A stretch of 64,000 nucleotides of DNA from Vicinamibacterales bacterium (GTDB lineage Bacteria; Acidobacteriota; Vicinamibacteria; Vicinamibacterales; 2-12-FULL-66-21), in assembly GCA_036496585.1 (NCBI GenBank), contig DASXLB010000042.1, positions 124,001-188,000 on the forward strand, in the 5' to 3' direction. Under the pieces are notes generated by a model. That model saw only the letters and a program-made list of their open reading frames with translations, made no database searches and had not been told where the DNA came from. How positions within the stretch are numbered: position 1 is the first letter of the stretch; every line of letters begins with the position of its first letter. The position numbers and the translations under genes were made by a program. This document shows positions 19,589 to 27,794 of the stretch, one piece after another.

Positions 19589-20289
19589 AGGAGAAGATTC
19601 TCGTCGCGCTCGACGTCGCCTCGCGTGAATCGGCGCTCGGCCTGGCCGACCAGCTGCGCGGCGCGGTCGGCGGATTCAAGATCGGCAGCCGCCTGTTCAC
19701 TGCCGAGGGCCCGTCGATGGTGCGCGCGCTGACCGAGCGCGGCGACCGGATCTTCCTGGACCTGAAATTCCACGACATTCCGAACACCGTCGCCGCGGCC
19801 GTCGCCGCCGCTGTCGATCTCGGCGTGTGGATGGTGAACGTGCACGCCGGTGGCGGCACCACGATGATGCGCGCGGCACGCGACGCGGCGCACGACGCGG
19901 CGGCCAGACGGGGCAGCCCTCCTCCGCTGGTCATCGCCGTCACCGTGCTGACGAGCATGAACCAGGAGACGCTGCGCGACATCGGGGTGGTGATCGAGCT
20001 TCGGGACCAGGTCCTGCGTCTCGCGGAGCTCACCCGCGAAGCCGGGCTCGACGGGGTCGTCGCGTCCCCCCAGGAGACGCAGGCCATCCGCACCCGCTGC
20101 GGCGGCGCCTTCACGATCGTGACACCTGGCATCCGCGGCGGGACCGCGGCGGCGGCGAAAGACGATCAGGAGCGGACGATGACCCCTGCCGAGGCGATCG
20201 CCGCAGGCGCTTCCTATCTGGTGGTGGGCCGGCCGATTATCGCAGCGCCCGATCCGCTGGCCGCGGCGCAGGCGATTGGCGGACGTTAG
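19585..20289 (+). CDS. pyrF: Orotidine 5'-phosphate decarboxylase
   Basis: Decarboxylates OMP to UMP, the last step of the pathway. The core DLKFHDIPNTVAAAV carries the catalytic Lys-Asp array (Asp, Lys, Asp). LVALDV near the start, then VTVLTSM and, at the C-terminus, VTPGIRGG and YLVVGRPII are the phosphate-binding parts. The GTG start overlaps pyrD as GTGA; the longer open frame is a pyrD shadow. Length is 234 residues, normal for bacterial enzymes. The gene ends the plus-strand pyr run. Confidence 0.96.
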   Translation: MKEKILVALDVASRESALGLADQLRGAVGGFKIGSRLFTAEGPSMVRALTERGDRIFLDLKFHDIPNTVAAAVAAAVDLGVWMVNVHAGGGTTMMRAARDAAHDAAARRGSPPPLVIAVTVLTSMNQETLRDIGVVIELRDQVLRLAELTREAGLDGVVASPQETQAIRTRCGGAFTIVTPGIRGGTAAAAKDDQERTMTPAEAIAAGASYLVVGRPIIAAPDPLAAAQAIGGR

Positions 20290-20339
20290 AGCGTTTTCCC
20301 GCTGTCTTCGGCGCGTGCCTTCAGACCCGCCAGCTGGTG

Positions 20340-20370
20340 CGTGAGGCAGACCTGAACGATCGGCCTCACG
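20340..20370. terminator. Possible bidirectional terminator between pyrF and pal
   Basis: An 8-base perfect inverted repeat (CGTGAGGC / GCCTCACG) with a 15-base loop lies in the 116-base gap between two convergent genes. No clear T-run follows on either strand, so intrinsic termination is only a suggestion based on place and structure. Confidence 0.35.
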
Positions 20371-20405
20371 CCGTCAACCGAGAAAGGCTCAGCGCGAACC
20401 TGCGA

Positions 20406-20984
20406 TCACTTCGCCGTGACCAGGAAGTGACCTCTGCGGTTCTGCTGCCAGCAGGCGTCGTTCGCGTCGCTGCAGACGGGGGCTTCCTTGCCCTTGCTGA
20501 CGACCTGGACGCGGTCGTTGGCGATCCCGAGGTTCACGAGGTAATCGCGCACCGCGCTGGCGCGGCGTTCACCGAGCGCCAGGTTGTACTCGGCGCTGCC
20601 GCGCTCGTCGGCGTGTCCTTCGACTAGTACTTTGGTCGAGGGCCAGCGCTTCATCCAGTCGGCGTCCTTCTGCAGGATCGGCCTCGCGTCGTCGCGGATC
20701 GTCTGTGAGTCGAGGTCGAAGTAGGCGTCGCCGAGAGCTTTCTGACTGTTGAGCTGCTCGAGCGTCTCGCTGGCGAACGCCTCGTCCTCGGTCGGCGTGT
20801 GGGCGGGCGCGGGCGCCGGAGCGGGCGCCGGCGCGGGTGGCGCTGGGGGCGGCGGCGGGGCGGCGGGCGGCGGCGCAGCCGGCGGGGGCGGCGCGGTCGT
20901 GGGCGCTTTCTTTCCGCCACAGGCGCTGACGCTCAGCGCGGCGATCAGCACCATCGCCGCGAACCCTCGAACTCCTGCTCTCAT
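20406..20984 (-). CDS. pal: Peptidoglycan-associated lipoprotein
   Basis: Outer-membrane lipoprotein that ties the membrane to peptidoglycan in the Tol-Pal system. The signal ends in a lipobox LSVSAC, so Cys is the lipidated residue. A roughly 45-residue Pro/Ala linker follows (PPPPAAPPPAAPPPPP and AP repeats). The OmpA-like domain has YFDLDSQTIRDDARPIL, VEGHADERGSAEYNLALGERRA and VQVVSKGKE, which bind diaminopimelate. ATG at 20984 follows GAGGAG at 7 bases, so the upstream start is rejected. No other tol gene is in the window. Confidence 0.93.
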   Translation of the reverse strand: MRAGVRGFAAMVLIAALSVSACGGKKAPTTAPPPPAAPPPAAPPPPPAPPAPAPAPAPAPAHTPTEDEAFASETLEQLNSQKALGDAYFDLDSQTIRDDARPILQKDADWMKRWPSTKVLVEGHADERGSAEYNLALGERRASAVRDYLVNLGIANDRVQVVSKGKEAPVCSDANDACWQQNRRGHFLVTAK

Positions 20985-21030
20985 TTCGGTCTCCTCGGGG
21001 CGCAATGTAAAATTTGCCAGAGCTTATCAC

Positions 21031-21789
21031 GTGGATCGACTTCTCGAGGCAACGGCGCGCGCCGAGCGCGATCACTTCTGGTTCCGCGGCTTCCGTCGCT
21101 TCGTCGAACCGATCGTCGCGGCAGCCGCGGGAACCCGGCGTCCGGCCATCCTCGACTGCGGCTGCGGCACGGGCCACAACCTGACGCTGCTCCGGCGATA
21201 CGGTCCTGCCTACGGTATCGACCTGACCTACGCCGGGCTTCAATATGCCACCTCCCAGGGCGAGCGCCGCGTCGCGCGCGCGACGGTGTCGCGACTGCCC
21301 TTTGCCGACGCCGCCTTCGGGCTGGTCACCTCGTTCGATGTCCTGTACTCCCTGCCCGACGCCGTAGAACAGGCGGCGATCGCCGAGATGTTCCGCGTCC
21401 TGGAGCCCGGCGGCACGCTGGTCGTCAACGTCGCCGCGCTCGCGGCGCTGCGCGGCAATCACTCGGTGCTGTCGAACGAGATCCGCCGCTATAGCCGCCG
21501 CGATCTGACGAGCCGCCTCGAAGCCGCCGGGTTTGCCGTCACCCGCGCGACGTACACCAATTTCTGCATCCTGCCGATCGTGGCGGCCGTCCGGATCAAG
21601 CAGCGCCTGTCGGGCGCCCACGTCGAGTCCGAGGAGGAGATTGCGGTGCCGGCGGCGCCGCTCAATGCGGCGCTGTCCGGCCTGCTCGCGATCGAGGCCG
21701 CCGCGCTCCGGGTGCTCAACATGCCGGTCGGCAGCTCGTTGCTGGCCGTGGCGTCGAAACCCCTCGACGGCGCAGCGGCGCGAACGTAG
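21031..21789 (+). CDS. SAM-dependent class I methyltransferase
   Basis: Methyltransferase of about 252 residues with unknown substrate. Motif I is ILDCGCGTGHNLTLL near residue 40. Later are GIDLTYAGLQYA, VSRLPFADAAFGLVTSFDVL and FRVLEPGGTLVVNV, the usual Methyltransf_11 order. The chosen GTG is the first start codon after the divergent pal promoter region; the open frame further upstream is a pal shadow. The C-terminal half is hydrophobic (LNAALSGLLAIEAAALRVLN), so it may touch membranes or lipid substrates. Confidence 0.82.
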   Translation: MDRLLEATARAERDHFWFRGFRRFVEPIVAAAAGTRRPAILDCGCGTGHNLTLLRRYGPAYGIDLTYAGLQYATSQGERRVARATVSRLPFADAAFGLVTSFDVLYSLPDAVEQAAIAEMFRVLEPGGTLVVNVAALAALRGNHSVLSNEIRRYSRRDLTSRLEAAGFAVTRATYTNFCILPIVAAVRIKQRLSGAHVESEEEIAVPAAPLNAALSGLLAIEAAALRVLNMPVGSSLLAVASKPLDGAAART

Positions 21790-21798
21790 CCTCGGGCG

Positions 21799-23973
21799 CT
21801 ATTCGACGGTGACGCGATAGACGCGCAGCGACAGGCGACGGCGATCGCCACCGGCCGCTCCGCCGGGAACGAAGAAGCTCGACGTGTCCAGCGTGACGCG
21901 GCCGTGCGCGGCGTCGAGCGCGTCGCCGGGGATCTGGACGGCCTGTTCGAAGTCACCGGCGGGATCGAACGCGGCGATCTCACGCCCCGCGACCGTGACG
22001 CGGACGTGCGGCGGCGCCTTGAAATAGCGCAGCGGGTTCTCGCCGGCGAGGCGCAGGGTCACGGCGCGGCCGATCGGCCGGACCCAGAGATCGGCGTGAT
22101 CACTCGTCCAGCGCCAGGCCCGTCGCTCTGCCGCACTGAACTCCGGCTCGTGCCAGCCGATGTCGTAGCCGAACATCGCGACGCCCGGCGGCTGCGCGTC
22201 GAACTGCTCGAGCGAGACCTCGCCGATGGACGTCACGTCGAACGGCTGATACGCGGTCCCGGTGGACAGCGCGCCGGCCGGCAGCGTGAGCTGGCGCAGA
22301 AAGAACCCGGACGGCGCGGCAAAGGTGTCGACCGGCGTTCCGTTGAGCCGCAGCGCCACCGTCGCGGTGCCGGCGCCGATATGGCGTCCGCCGATCAGCA
22401 CCGTCGTTTCGTCGCCGCGCGCGCGCAGCCAGGCGACGGCAGGCGCCGCCGCCGGTCCCAGGCGATCGCGAGCGGTGATGCCGCCGACCTCGGCCGTAAG
22501 CGACCAGCCGCGATCGAGCATCCAGTTCGGCGGCTCCATGTGCAGCCAGTCGATCTCGTCGGGGCGGGCGCCGCCGACGAACGGGAGCGTTTCGAAACCC
22601 CAGGTATATCGCCGCGCCGTCACGCGGGCGTGCGGATCGAAGAGTGACAGATCGGTGCGGATCGGGTCGGCCGCGAACCAGATCCGCGCGGTCGGATCGG
22701 CGCGCCAGGCGGCAATCAGGGTGAGCCATTCGCTTCCATGCGGCGCGATCGCCACCCGCGCCGGCAGGATCGGAGCCGCCCACTCCGCCGCACGCCGGGC
22801 GCTGGCGTGCATGCCGATCAGATCGACGCGATCACCGCCGTGCGCTGTCGCCGCCATGTCGTCGAACGTGCGGAAGATCGGCGCGCCCTCGCGCGCATAG
22901 CGCTCCGACGCCGGCAGCGCCGCGGCGAGCGACAGCACGGCAATCCCGATCGCCGCCGCCTGCATGGCGCGCGCTGGCAGCCCCTCGAGCGCGGCCAGCG
23001 CCCCATAAGCCGCCAGCGGCACGAGCGGCAGCGCATACCGCGTCGTCACGGTCTCCTGGAAGAGCAGGTGAAACGCCGCGTAGGGGGCGAATGCGGCGGC
23101 GAGCGCGGACGCCGCGCGCGGCGAGCGCAGCAGAATGCGCAGCAGCCCCGCTGCCGCCAGCACGCAGACGAGAATGCCGACCCGCCAGTCCCACGGCCAG
23201 ATGAAGGTGTTCTCGAGCGCCGCGAGGACGTCGTGCCGCGAGTGATACGTCCACAGCATTGCGACCCCGCCGAAATCCTCCCCCGCCTGGGACGTGAGCG
23301 CGCGCAGGTACGCACTCATCCCGCCGCTCGCCACGACGAGCGGGATGCCCCAGGCGATGCCGCCCAGCACGAACGCCGCGACGGCGCCGACCAACACGAG
23401 CGGGAGCCGGCGCGGCAGGACGGCGTAGAGCAGAAACGGCACCGTCAGCACAGCGGTCTGGGAGCGGATGCCGGTCGCCAGTCCCGCGAGCAGCGCGGCC
23501 CCCATGACCGCGCGCGGCGACGGCGCGCCGGCCACCAACGCCAGCGTCCACATCGCGGCCGAGAAACCGAGCATGTCGCTCAGCGGCCGCAACGCCGTGA
23601 ACCAGAAGAGCGGCGCCGTGGCCGCCACGACCGTCGTCCACAGCGCCAGGCTCGGGCGATCCTCGAGGCGCCGGAAGAACAGGACGATCGCCGGCAAGGC
23701 GAGCGCCCCCCCGATCGCGCTCCAGATCGCCAGACCGCGCGGCGACGCCGCCTCGACACCGAGGCCCCGCAAGAGCGCGGTCGAGCCCTTCGCGAGCGCG
23801 ATGAACACGGGATAACCGGGCGGGTGCGGCTGGTGCCGAGCGACGTCGAAGTCGCGCACCCCTAGCGCGAAGTTGATCGAGTCGAGATCCTCGAGGGTGC
23901 GCGGGAGCCAGACGAGATGCGCGGCGAGGAAGACGAGCACCAGCGCCGCACGGGCCGATCGCAGGCTGGTCAC
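21799..23973 (-). CDS. Large GT-C-like multispanning membrane protein
   Basis: A 724-residue protein. The first 350 residues hold about ten transmembrane segments, with an acidic pair early in the first loop (TLEDLDSINFALGVRDFDVA) followed by HQPHPPGYPVF. This is the layout of GT-C glycosyltransferases and DUF2723-like proteins that use a lipid-linked sugar. The C-terminal 370 residues are beta-rich and periplasmic. The start is GTG; a TACGGT box ends 8 bases before it. It is convergent with the methyltransferase gene (9-base gap). The substrate is unknown. Confidence 0.75.
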   Translation of the reverse strand: MTSLRSARAALVLVFLAAHLVWLPRTLEDLDSINFALGVRDFDVARHQPHPPGYPVFIALAKGSTALLRGLGVEAASPRGLAIWSAIGGALALPAIVLFFRRLEDRPSLALWTTVVAATAPLFWFTALRPLSDMLGFSAAMWTLALVAGAPSPRAVMGAALLAGLATGIRSQTAVLTVPFLLYAVLPRRLPLVLVGAVAAFVLGGIAWGIPLVVASGGMSAYLRALTSQAGEDFGGVAMLWTYHSRHDVLAALENTFIWPWDWRVGILVCVLAAAGLLRILLRSPRAASALAAAFAPYAAFHLLFQETVTTRYALPLVPLAAYGALAALEGLPARAMQAAAIGIAVLSLAAALPASERYAREGAPIFRTFDDMAATAHGGDRVDLIGMHASARRAAEWAAPILPARVAIAPHGSEWLTLIAAWRADPTARIWFAADPIRTDLSLFDPHARVTARRYTWGFETLPFVGGARPDEIDWLHMEPPNWMLDRGWSLTAEVGGITARDRLGPAAAPAVAWLRARGDETTVLIGGRHIGAGTATVALRLNGTPVDTFAAPSGFFLRQLTLPAGALSTGTAYQPFDVTSIGEVSLEQFDAQPPGVAMFGYDIGWHEPEFSAAERRAWRWTSDHADLWVRPIGRAVTLRLAGENPLRYFKAPPHVRVTVAGREIAAFDPAGDFEQAVQIPGDALDAAHGRVTLDTSSFFVPGGAAGGDRRRLSLRVYRVTVE

Positions 23974-24039
23974 GGAAATAGACCGTACCCTACGGCACTG
24001 CGGCGCGTCCAGCGGGCCGGCGCACGGCCCCCGGGACTG

Positions 24040-24855
24040 CTAGATGACGCGCAGCTTGAGGGCCTCGTTGAGGCTGCCCTGGCGGTAGCCGCGCAGATCG
24101 ATGGCGACGTGGGCGTAGCCGAGGTCGCGGAGCGCCCGGTCGATCGCCGCTGCCGTTCCGGGCTCGAGCGCGCGGGCGATCTCGTCGGGTCCGAGCTCGA
24201 GCCGCGCGATCGACTCGTGATGCCGGACCCGGAAGACGCGGAACCCGAGGCCGCGAAGCACTCCTTCTGCCGCTTCGATCGTGCGAAGCTTCTCTTCCGT
24301 GACTTCCGAATGGTAGGGAATGCGCGACGACAGGCACGCCGAGGCGGGTTCGTCCCAGGTGGTCATTCCCGCCTCACGGGCCAGCTCCCGGATCTCCGCC
24401 TTGGTCAGGTCCGCCTCGTCGAGCGGGCTGAGCACGCCGAACTCGCGCGCCGCCTGCCGCCCCGGCCGGTAGTCCCCGCGGTCGTCGGCATTGCTGCCGT
24501 CGACGACCGCCGCGAAGCCGCGGTCGCGGGCAATCACGGTCAGGCGCGAATACAGTTCGTGCTTGCAGTAGTAGCACCGGTTGGACGGGTTCGCGCGGTA
24601 GGCCGGATTGTCCATCTCGGACGTCCGCACCATCTCGTGCCGAAGGCGGAAGGCGCGCGCGGTGCCAATCGCCAGGTCGCGATGGCGGTCGGGATAGCTG
24701 GGGCTGTCGGCGGTCAGGCAGATGGCGCGCTCGCCGAGCACGCGGGACGCGACGACGGCCAGAAACGCGCTGTCGACGCCGCCGCTATAGGCTACGGCCA
24801 CCGAGCCAAGCGCCGCGAGCCTCGCCTCCAGCGCCGCGGCCTTGGGCCGGATCAC
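24040..24855 (-). CDS. larE: LarE-type ATP-dependent sulfur transferase
   Basis: LarE inserts sulfur into nicotinic acid derivatives for the nickel-pincer cofactor of lactate racemase. In known single-Cys forms the sulfur comes from the enzyme's own Cys. The 271-residue protein has the PP-loop VAYSGGVDSAF at about residue 20, NRCYYCKHELY, VVDGSNADDRGDYRPG, and PASACLSSRIPY; the Cys of ACLSSR matches the sacrificial Cys. Neither larB/larC nor larA is nearby. Its GTG start overlaps the stop of the LysW-like gene as GTGA, an unusual pairing. Confidence 0.88.
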   Translation of the reverse strand: MIRPKAAALEARLAALGSVAVAYSGGVDSAFLAVVASRVLGERAICLTADSPSYPDRHRDLAIGTARAFRLRHEMVRTSEMDNPAYRANPSNRCYYCKHELYSRLTVIARDRGFAAVVDGSNADDRGDYRPGRQAAREFGVLSPLDEADLTKAEIRELAREAGMTTWDEPASACLSSRIPYHSEVTEEKLRTIEAAEGVLRGLGFRVFRVRHHESIARLELGPDEIARALEPGTAAAIDRALRDLGYAHVAIDLRGYRQGSLNEALKLRVI

Positions 24856-25118
24856 TCGTCCCAGTCCTCTTTTTCCGTCTCCTCTTCCTCGTCGTCGTCA
24901 CCGTCGTCGGTTTCCTCACCCTCGAAGTCGTCGTCGCCGGCCTTCTCGTCCTCTTCGTCGTCGTCGTCGTCGTCGTCGTCCGAAAGCTCGAGCTCGACGG
25001 GAGAGGTACCGGCCACTTCGAGGTTGGAGCCGCAGTCAGGGCAGCTGATTGAATCCCCTTTGTCGACGTCGAATTCATCGACCTCGATCTCGGCATCGCA
25101 CTCGGGACAAGTAGCCAT
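24852..25118 (-). CDS. LysW-like amino-group carrier protein with acidic insertion
   Basis: LysW proteins carry the growing substrate of lysine or arginine synthesis on a C-terminal Glu. This 88-residue protein begins with a LysW-type zinc ribbon: CPEC at residues 4-7 and CPDC about 20 residues later, then NLEV and PVELEL. Normal LysW is about 54 residues and ends EDWGE. Here about 30 Asp/Glu-rich residues are inserted and the end is KEDWDE, with the terminal Glu kept. ATG at 25118 opens with MATCPEC. No lysX, argX or other LysW-pathway gene is in the window. Confidence 0.8.
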   Translation of the reverse strand: MATCPECDAEIEVDEFDVDKGDSISCPDCGSNLEVAGTSPVELELSDDDDDDDDEEDEKAGDDDFEGEETDDGDDDEEEETEKEDWDE

Positions 25119-25148
25119 ACACGCTCCTACGCGTCGATAGAAGTTCGG

Positions 25149-25178
25149 ATTATAGCGAGAACCTGATAAATTGCGCAA
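25149..25178 (-). promoter_or_regulatory. Sigma-70-like promoter of the LysW-like/larE pair
   Basis: On minus, TTGCGC (25173-25178) and TATAAT (25149-25154) are separated by 18 bases. They stand 30 bases before the ATG of the LysW-like gene, which has AGGAG upstream. The -10 box is the consensus. The divergent REC-PilZ gene starts 9 bases beyond the -35, so regulation of the two may be linked. Confidence 0.6.
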
Positions 25179-25186
25179 TCAAGCCC

Positions 25187-25891
25187 GTGAGTAGCAAGAC
25201 CGTTATCGTCGCCGACGACACCGCCTTCGTGCGCGACCGTTTTGCCTCGGCGCTGGTCGGCGCGGGGCACCGCTGCCTGAGCGTCAAGGGGGCGGCGGAC
25301 CTCCTGGGCCACCTGCGCGATGATCTCGCGCAGATCGACCTGATCGTGCTGGATCTGCGGCTGCCTCACGCCGGCGGCGTCGAGCTGGTTCGCACCATCC
25401 GCAAGATCGACGGCGGACGGCTGCCCATTCTCGTGTTCAGCGGGACGATTGCCAGCTCCGCCGAGGTGAAGGACCTGGCCGCGCTCGGAGTCGCCGGCTA
25501 CGTCAACGAGTACAGCGCGGTGCAGAACATCCTGCCGTCACTCGCGCCGCACCTCTTCCCCGACAACTTCAACCGCCGCGGCAGCCCGCGGGTGGTGCTC
25601 GGCATTCCTGTCGCCTACCGTTTCAGCAACACGATCGCGGCGGCGCTCACCCTGAACCTGAGCAAGGGCGGGGTGGCCATCCGGACGATGAGTCCGCTCG
25701 AGCAGCACGCCAAGGTACGCGTGCGATTCCGTCTGCCTGGCTCGAAGGCCGACGTCGAGGCGGATTCGCGTGTGGCGTGGAGCGACCGCCGCGTCGGCAT
25801 GGGCCTGCAGTTCGAGAAGGTGGACTCAGGCGATCAGCAGGCCATCGACGAGTTCGTCGACCAGCACTTCTTCACCAACCGCAAGGCCTAG
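25187..25891 (+). CDS. Response-regulator receiver plus PilZ domain protein
   Basis: Two-domain regulator of 234 residues. The receiver has VIVADDTAFVRDRF (acidic pair), IVLDLRLPHAGG with the phospho-acceptor Asp near residue 55, and LVFSGTIASS. The PilZ domain starts RRGSPRVVLGIPVAYR and includes NLSKGGVAIRT, matching the RxxxR and N/DxSxxG motifs that bind cyclic di-GMP. It therefore probably links a phosphorelay to c-di-GMP output such as motility or envelope behaviour. No histidine kinase lies nearby. The start is GTG. Confidence 0.9.
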   Translation: MSSKTVIVADDTAFVRDRFASALVGAGHRCLSVKGAADLLGHLRDDLAQIDLIVLDLRLPHAGGVELVRTIRKIDGGRLPILVFSGTIASSAEVKDLAALGVAGYVNEYSAVQNILPSLAPHLFPDNFNRRGSPRVVLGIPVAYRFSNTIAAALTLNLSKGGVAIRTMSPLEQHAKVRVRFRLPGSKADVEADSRVAWSDRRVGMGLQFEKVDSGDQQAIDEFVDQHFFTNRKA

Positions 25892-26041
25892 CCTCGGATG
25901 CAGCCGGATCGCGTGGCAGCGCCGTCCAGGTTCGTGGTGTCGTACCGTAGCCGTCTTGTCATTGTCCTTACACGGTCGTAATGGTCGGGCGGGCCCCGGA
26001 CCGTATATCATCAAGTTTTCTGCATATTCCGGAGAGGTCTC

Positions 26042-27037
26042 GTGATTGAGGTCCAGCACGTCACGAAACGTTACGGCAGGGTGACCGCCGTCGACGACGT
26101 GAGCTTCCGCGTCGAACCCGGGGAGATTCTCGGGTTTCTCGGCCCCAACGGCGCCGGCAAAACCACGACGATGCGTATCCTGACCGGCTACATGCCGGCG
26201 TCGGAAGGACGCGTGTCGGTCGCCGGCTATGACGTCTTCACGCATCCGATCGAGGCCAAGCAGCGCACCGGCTATCTGCCGGAAACGCCGCCGCTCTACC
26301 CCGACATGACGGTTCGCGAGTACCTGGATTTCGTGGCGCGCATCAAGGGGGTGCCGCCTGTCGAGCGCGCCGCGCGCGTCGACGCGGTGATGAAACGAAC
26401 GCACGTCCACGACATGGCGGGCCGCCACTGCGGCAAGCTGTCGAAGGGCTACCGCCAGCGGGTCGGCCTTGCGCAGGCGATCATCCACAACCCCGACGTC
26501 CTGATCCTCGACGAGCCGACGGCAGGCCTCGACCCCAAGCAGATCATCGAGACGCGCGACCTGATTCGCGGACTCGCCGGCAACCACACGATCGTGCTGA
26601 GCACGCACATTCTTCCGGAAGTGTCGCAGACCTGCCAGCGGGTGGTGATCATCAACAAGGGGCGGGTCGTCGCCGTCGACACCCCCGAGAACCTGACGGC
26701 GCGGCTGCGCGGCGCCGAGACCCTCTATGTGCAGATCGATGCGGCGGGCGGTGACGCGGCAACGGCCCTCGGCAACGTGCCGGGCGTGACGCGGGTCGCC
26801 CCAGCTGATCAGCGCACCGACAGCGGCGCCTTCGAGGTCGAGAGCGAGCGCGGCCGCGACATCCGCCGCGAGCTGGCGCGCGAAATCGTGACCCGCGGCT
26901 GGGGCCTGCTCGAGCTGCGGCCGATGCGCATGAGCCTCGAAGACGTCTTCCTGCAGGTGACGACCGAAGAACTGCCGGAGGAGCCGCCGGCCGCTCCGCA
27001 GACCCCGCTGATCGCCGAGGAGGGTCCCCGTGCGTAA
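26042..27037 (+). CDS. ABC transporter ATP-binding protein (GldA-like)
   Basis: ATPase of a four-gene ABC cluster. In this 331-residue protein, Walker A is GPNGAGKTTTM near residue 40, the Q-loop lies at GYLPETPPLYPDM, the signature is KLSKGYRQRVGLA, Walker B is VLILDEPTAGLD, and the switch His is in LSTHILPEV. The C-terminal 90 residues are the accessory domain typical of this exporter class. The GTG follows GGAGAGG, a good ribosome-binding site. It overlaps the permease gene by 8 bases. Similar clusters are annotated as gliding-motility auxiliary transporters, but that role is unproven outside Bacteroidota. Confidence 0.92.
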   Translation: MIEVQHVTKRYGRVTAVDDVSFRVEPGEILGFLGPNGAGKTTTMRILTGYMPASEGRVSVAGYDVFTHPIEAKQRTGYLPETPPLYPDMTVREYLDFVARIKGVPPVERAARVDAVMKRTHVHDMAGRHCGKLSKGYRQRVGLAQAIIHNPDVLILDEPTAGLDPKQIIETRDLIRGLAGNHTIVLSTHILPEVSQTCQRVVIINKGRVVAVDTPENLTARLRGAETLYVQIDAAGGDAATALGNVPGVTRVAPADQRTDSGAFEVESERGRDIRRELAREIVTRGWGLLELRPMRMSLEDVFLQVTTEELPEEPPAAPQTPLIAEEGPRA

Positions 27038-27791
27038 CGTGCTGGCCATCGCGCAGAAGGAACTGCGCTCGTATTTTTCGTCGCCGATGGCCTACGTCAT
27101 CATCGGCTTCTTCCTGCTGCCGTTCGGCGTCTTCTTCTACCTGTACCTGCAGGCGTTCGTGCAGCAGAGCCTGCAGATGGCGCAGGCCGGCGGGTCGATC
27201 AACATCAACCAGCAGGTCATCCGCTACGTGCTGCAGAACGCGTCGGTGATCATCCTGTTCATCATGCCGATGATCACCATGCGGACCTATTCGGAGGAGA
27301 AGCGCTCCGGCACCATCGAGCTGCTGCTGACCTCGCCGATCAGCGACGTCGAGATCATCCTCGGCAAGTTCTTCGGCGCGCTCGGACTGTACGGCGCGAT
27401 GCTGGCGGTGACCCTCTGCTACATGGCGATCCTGTTCGTCTACGGCAGCCCCGAATGGCGGCCGCTCGTCGCCGGGTATCTCGGGCTGCTCCTGATGGGC
27501 GGCACCTTCCTGTCGATCGGGCTCCTCATCTCGAGCACGACCAGCAACCAGATCGTCGCCGGCGTGGTGACCTTCGTGGTCTTCCTGCTGCTGTGGATCA
27601 TCGGCTGGTTCGCCGACTCGGCGGGCCCGACCCTCGGGCCGATCACCTCGTATCTCTCCATCACCGAGCACTTCGACGATTTCTCGAAGGGCATCATCGA
27701 CACCAAACACGTGATCTACTACCTGAGCTTCATCACGTTCGGGCTGTTCCTCACCGCGAAGTCGGTCGACACGGAAAGGTGGCGGGGCTGA
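27030..27791 (+). CDS. ABC transporter permease (GldF-like)
   Basis: Membrane subunit of 253 residues with six transmembrane segments. It opens AIAQKELRSYFSSPMAYVI, typical of ABC-2 permeases of the GldF type. The conserved MITMRTYSEEKRSGTIELLL segment after the second helix faces the ATPase. GTG start, overlapping the ATPase gene; the GldG-like gene follows after 3 bases. The transported molecule is unknown. Confidence 0.9.
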   Translation: MRNVLAIAQKELRSYFSSPMAYVIIGFFLLPFGVFFYLYLQAFVQQSLQMAQAGGSININQQVIRYVLQNASVIILFIMPMITMRTYSEEKRSGTIELLLTSPISDVEIILGKFFGALGLYGAMLAVTLCYMAILFVYGSPEWRPLVAGYLGLLLMGGTFLSIGLLISSTTSNQIVAGVVTFVVFLLLWIIGWFADSAGPTLGPITSYLSITEHFDDFSKGIIDTKHVIYYLSFITFGLFLTAKSVDTERWRG

Positions 27792-27794
27792 GCC

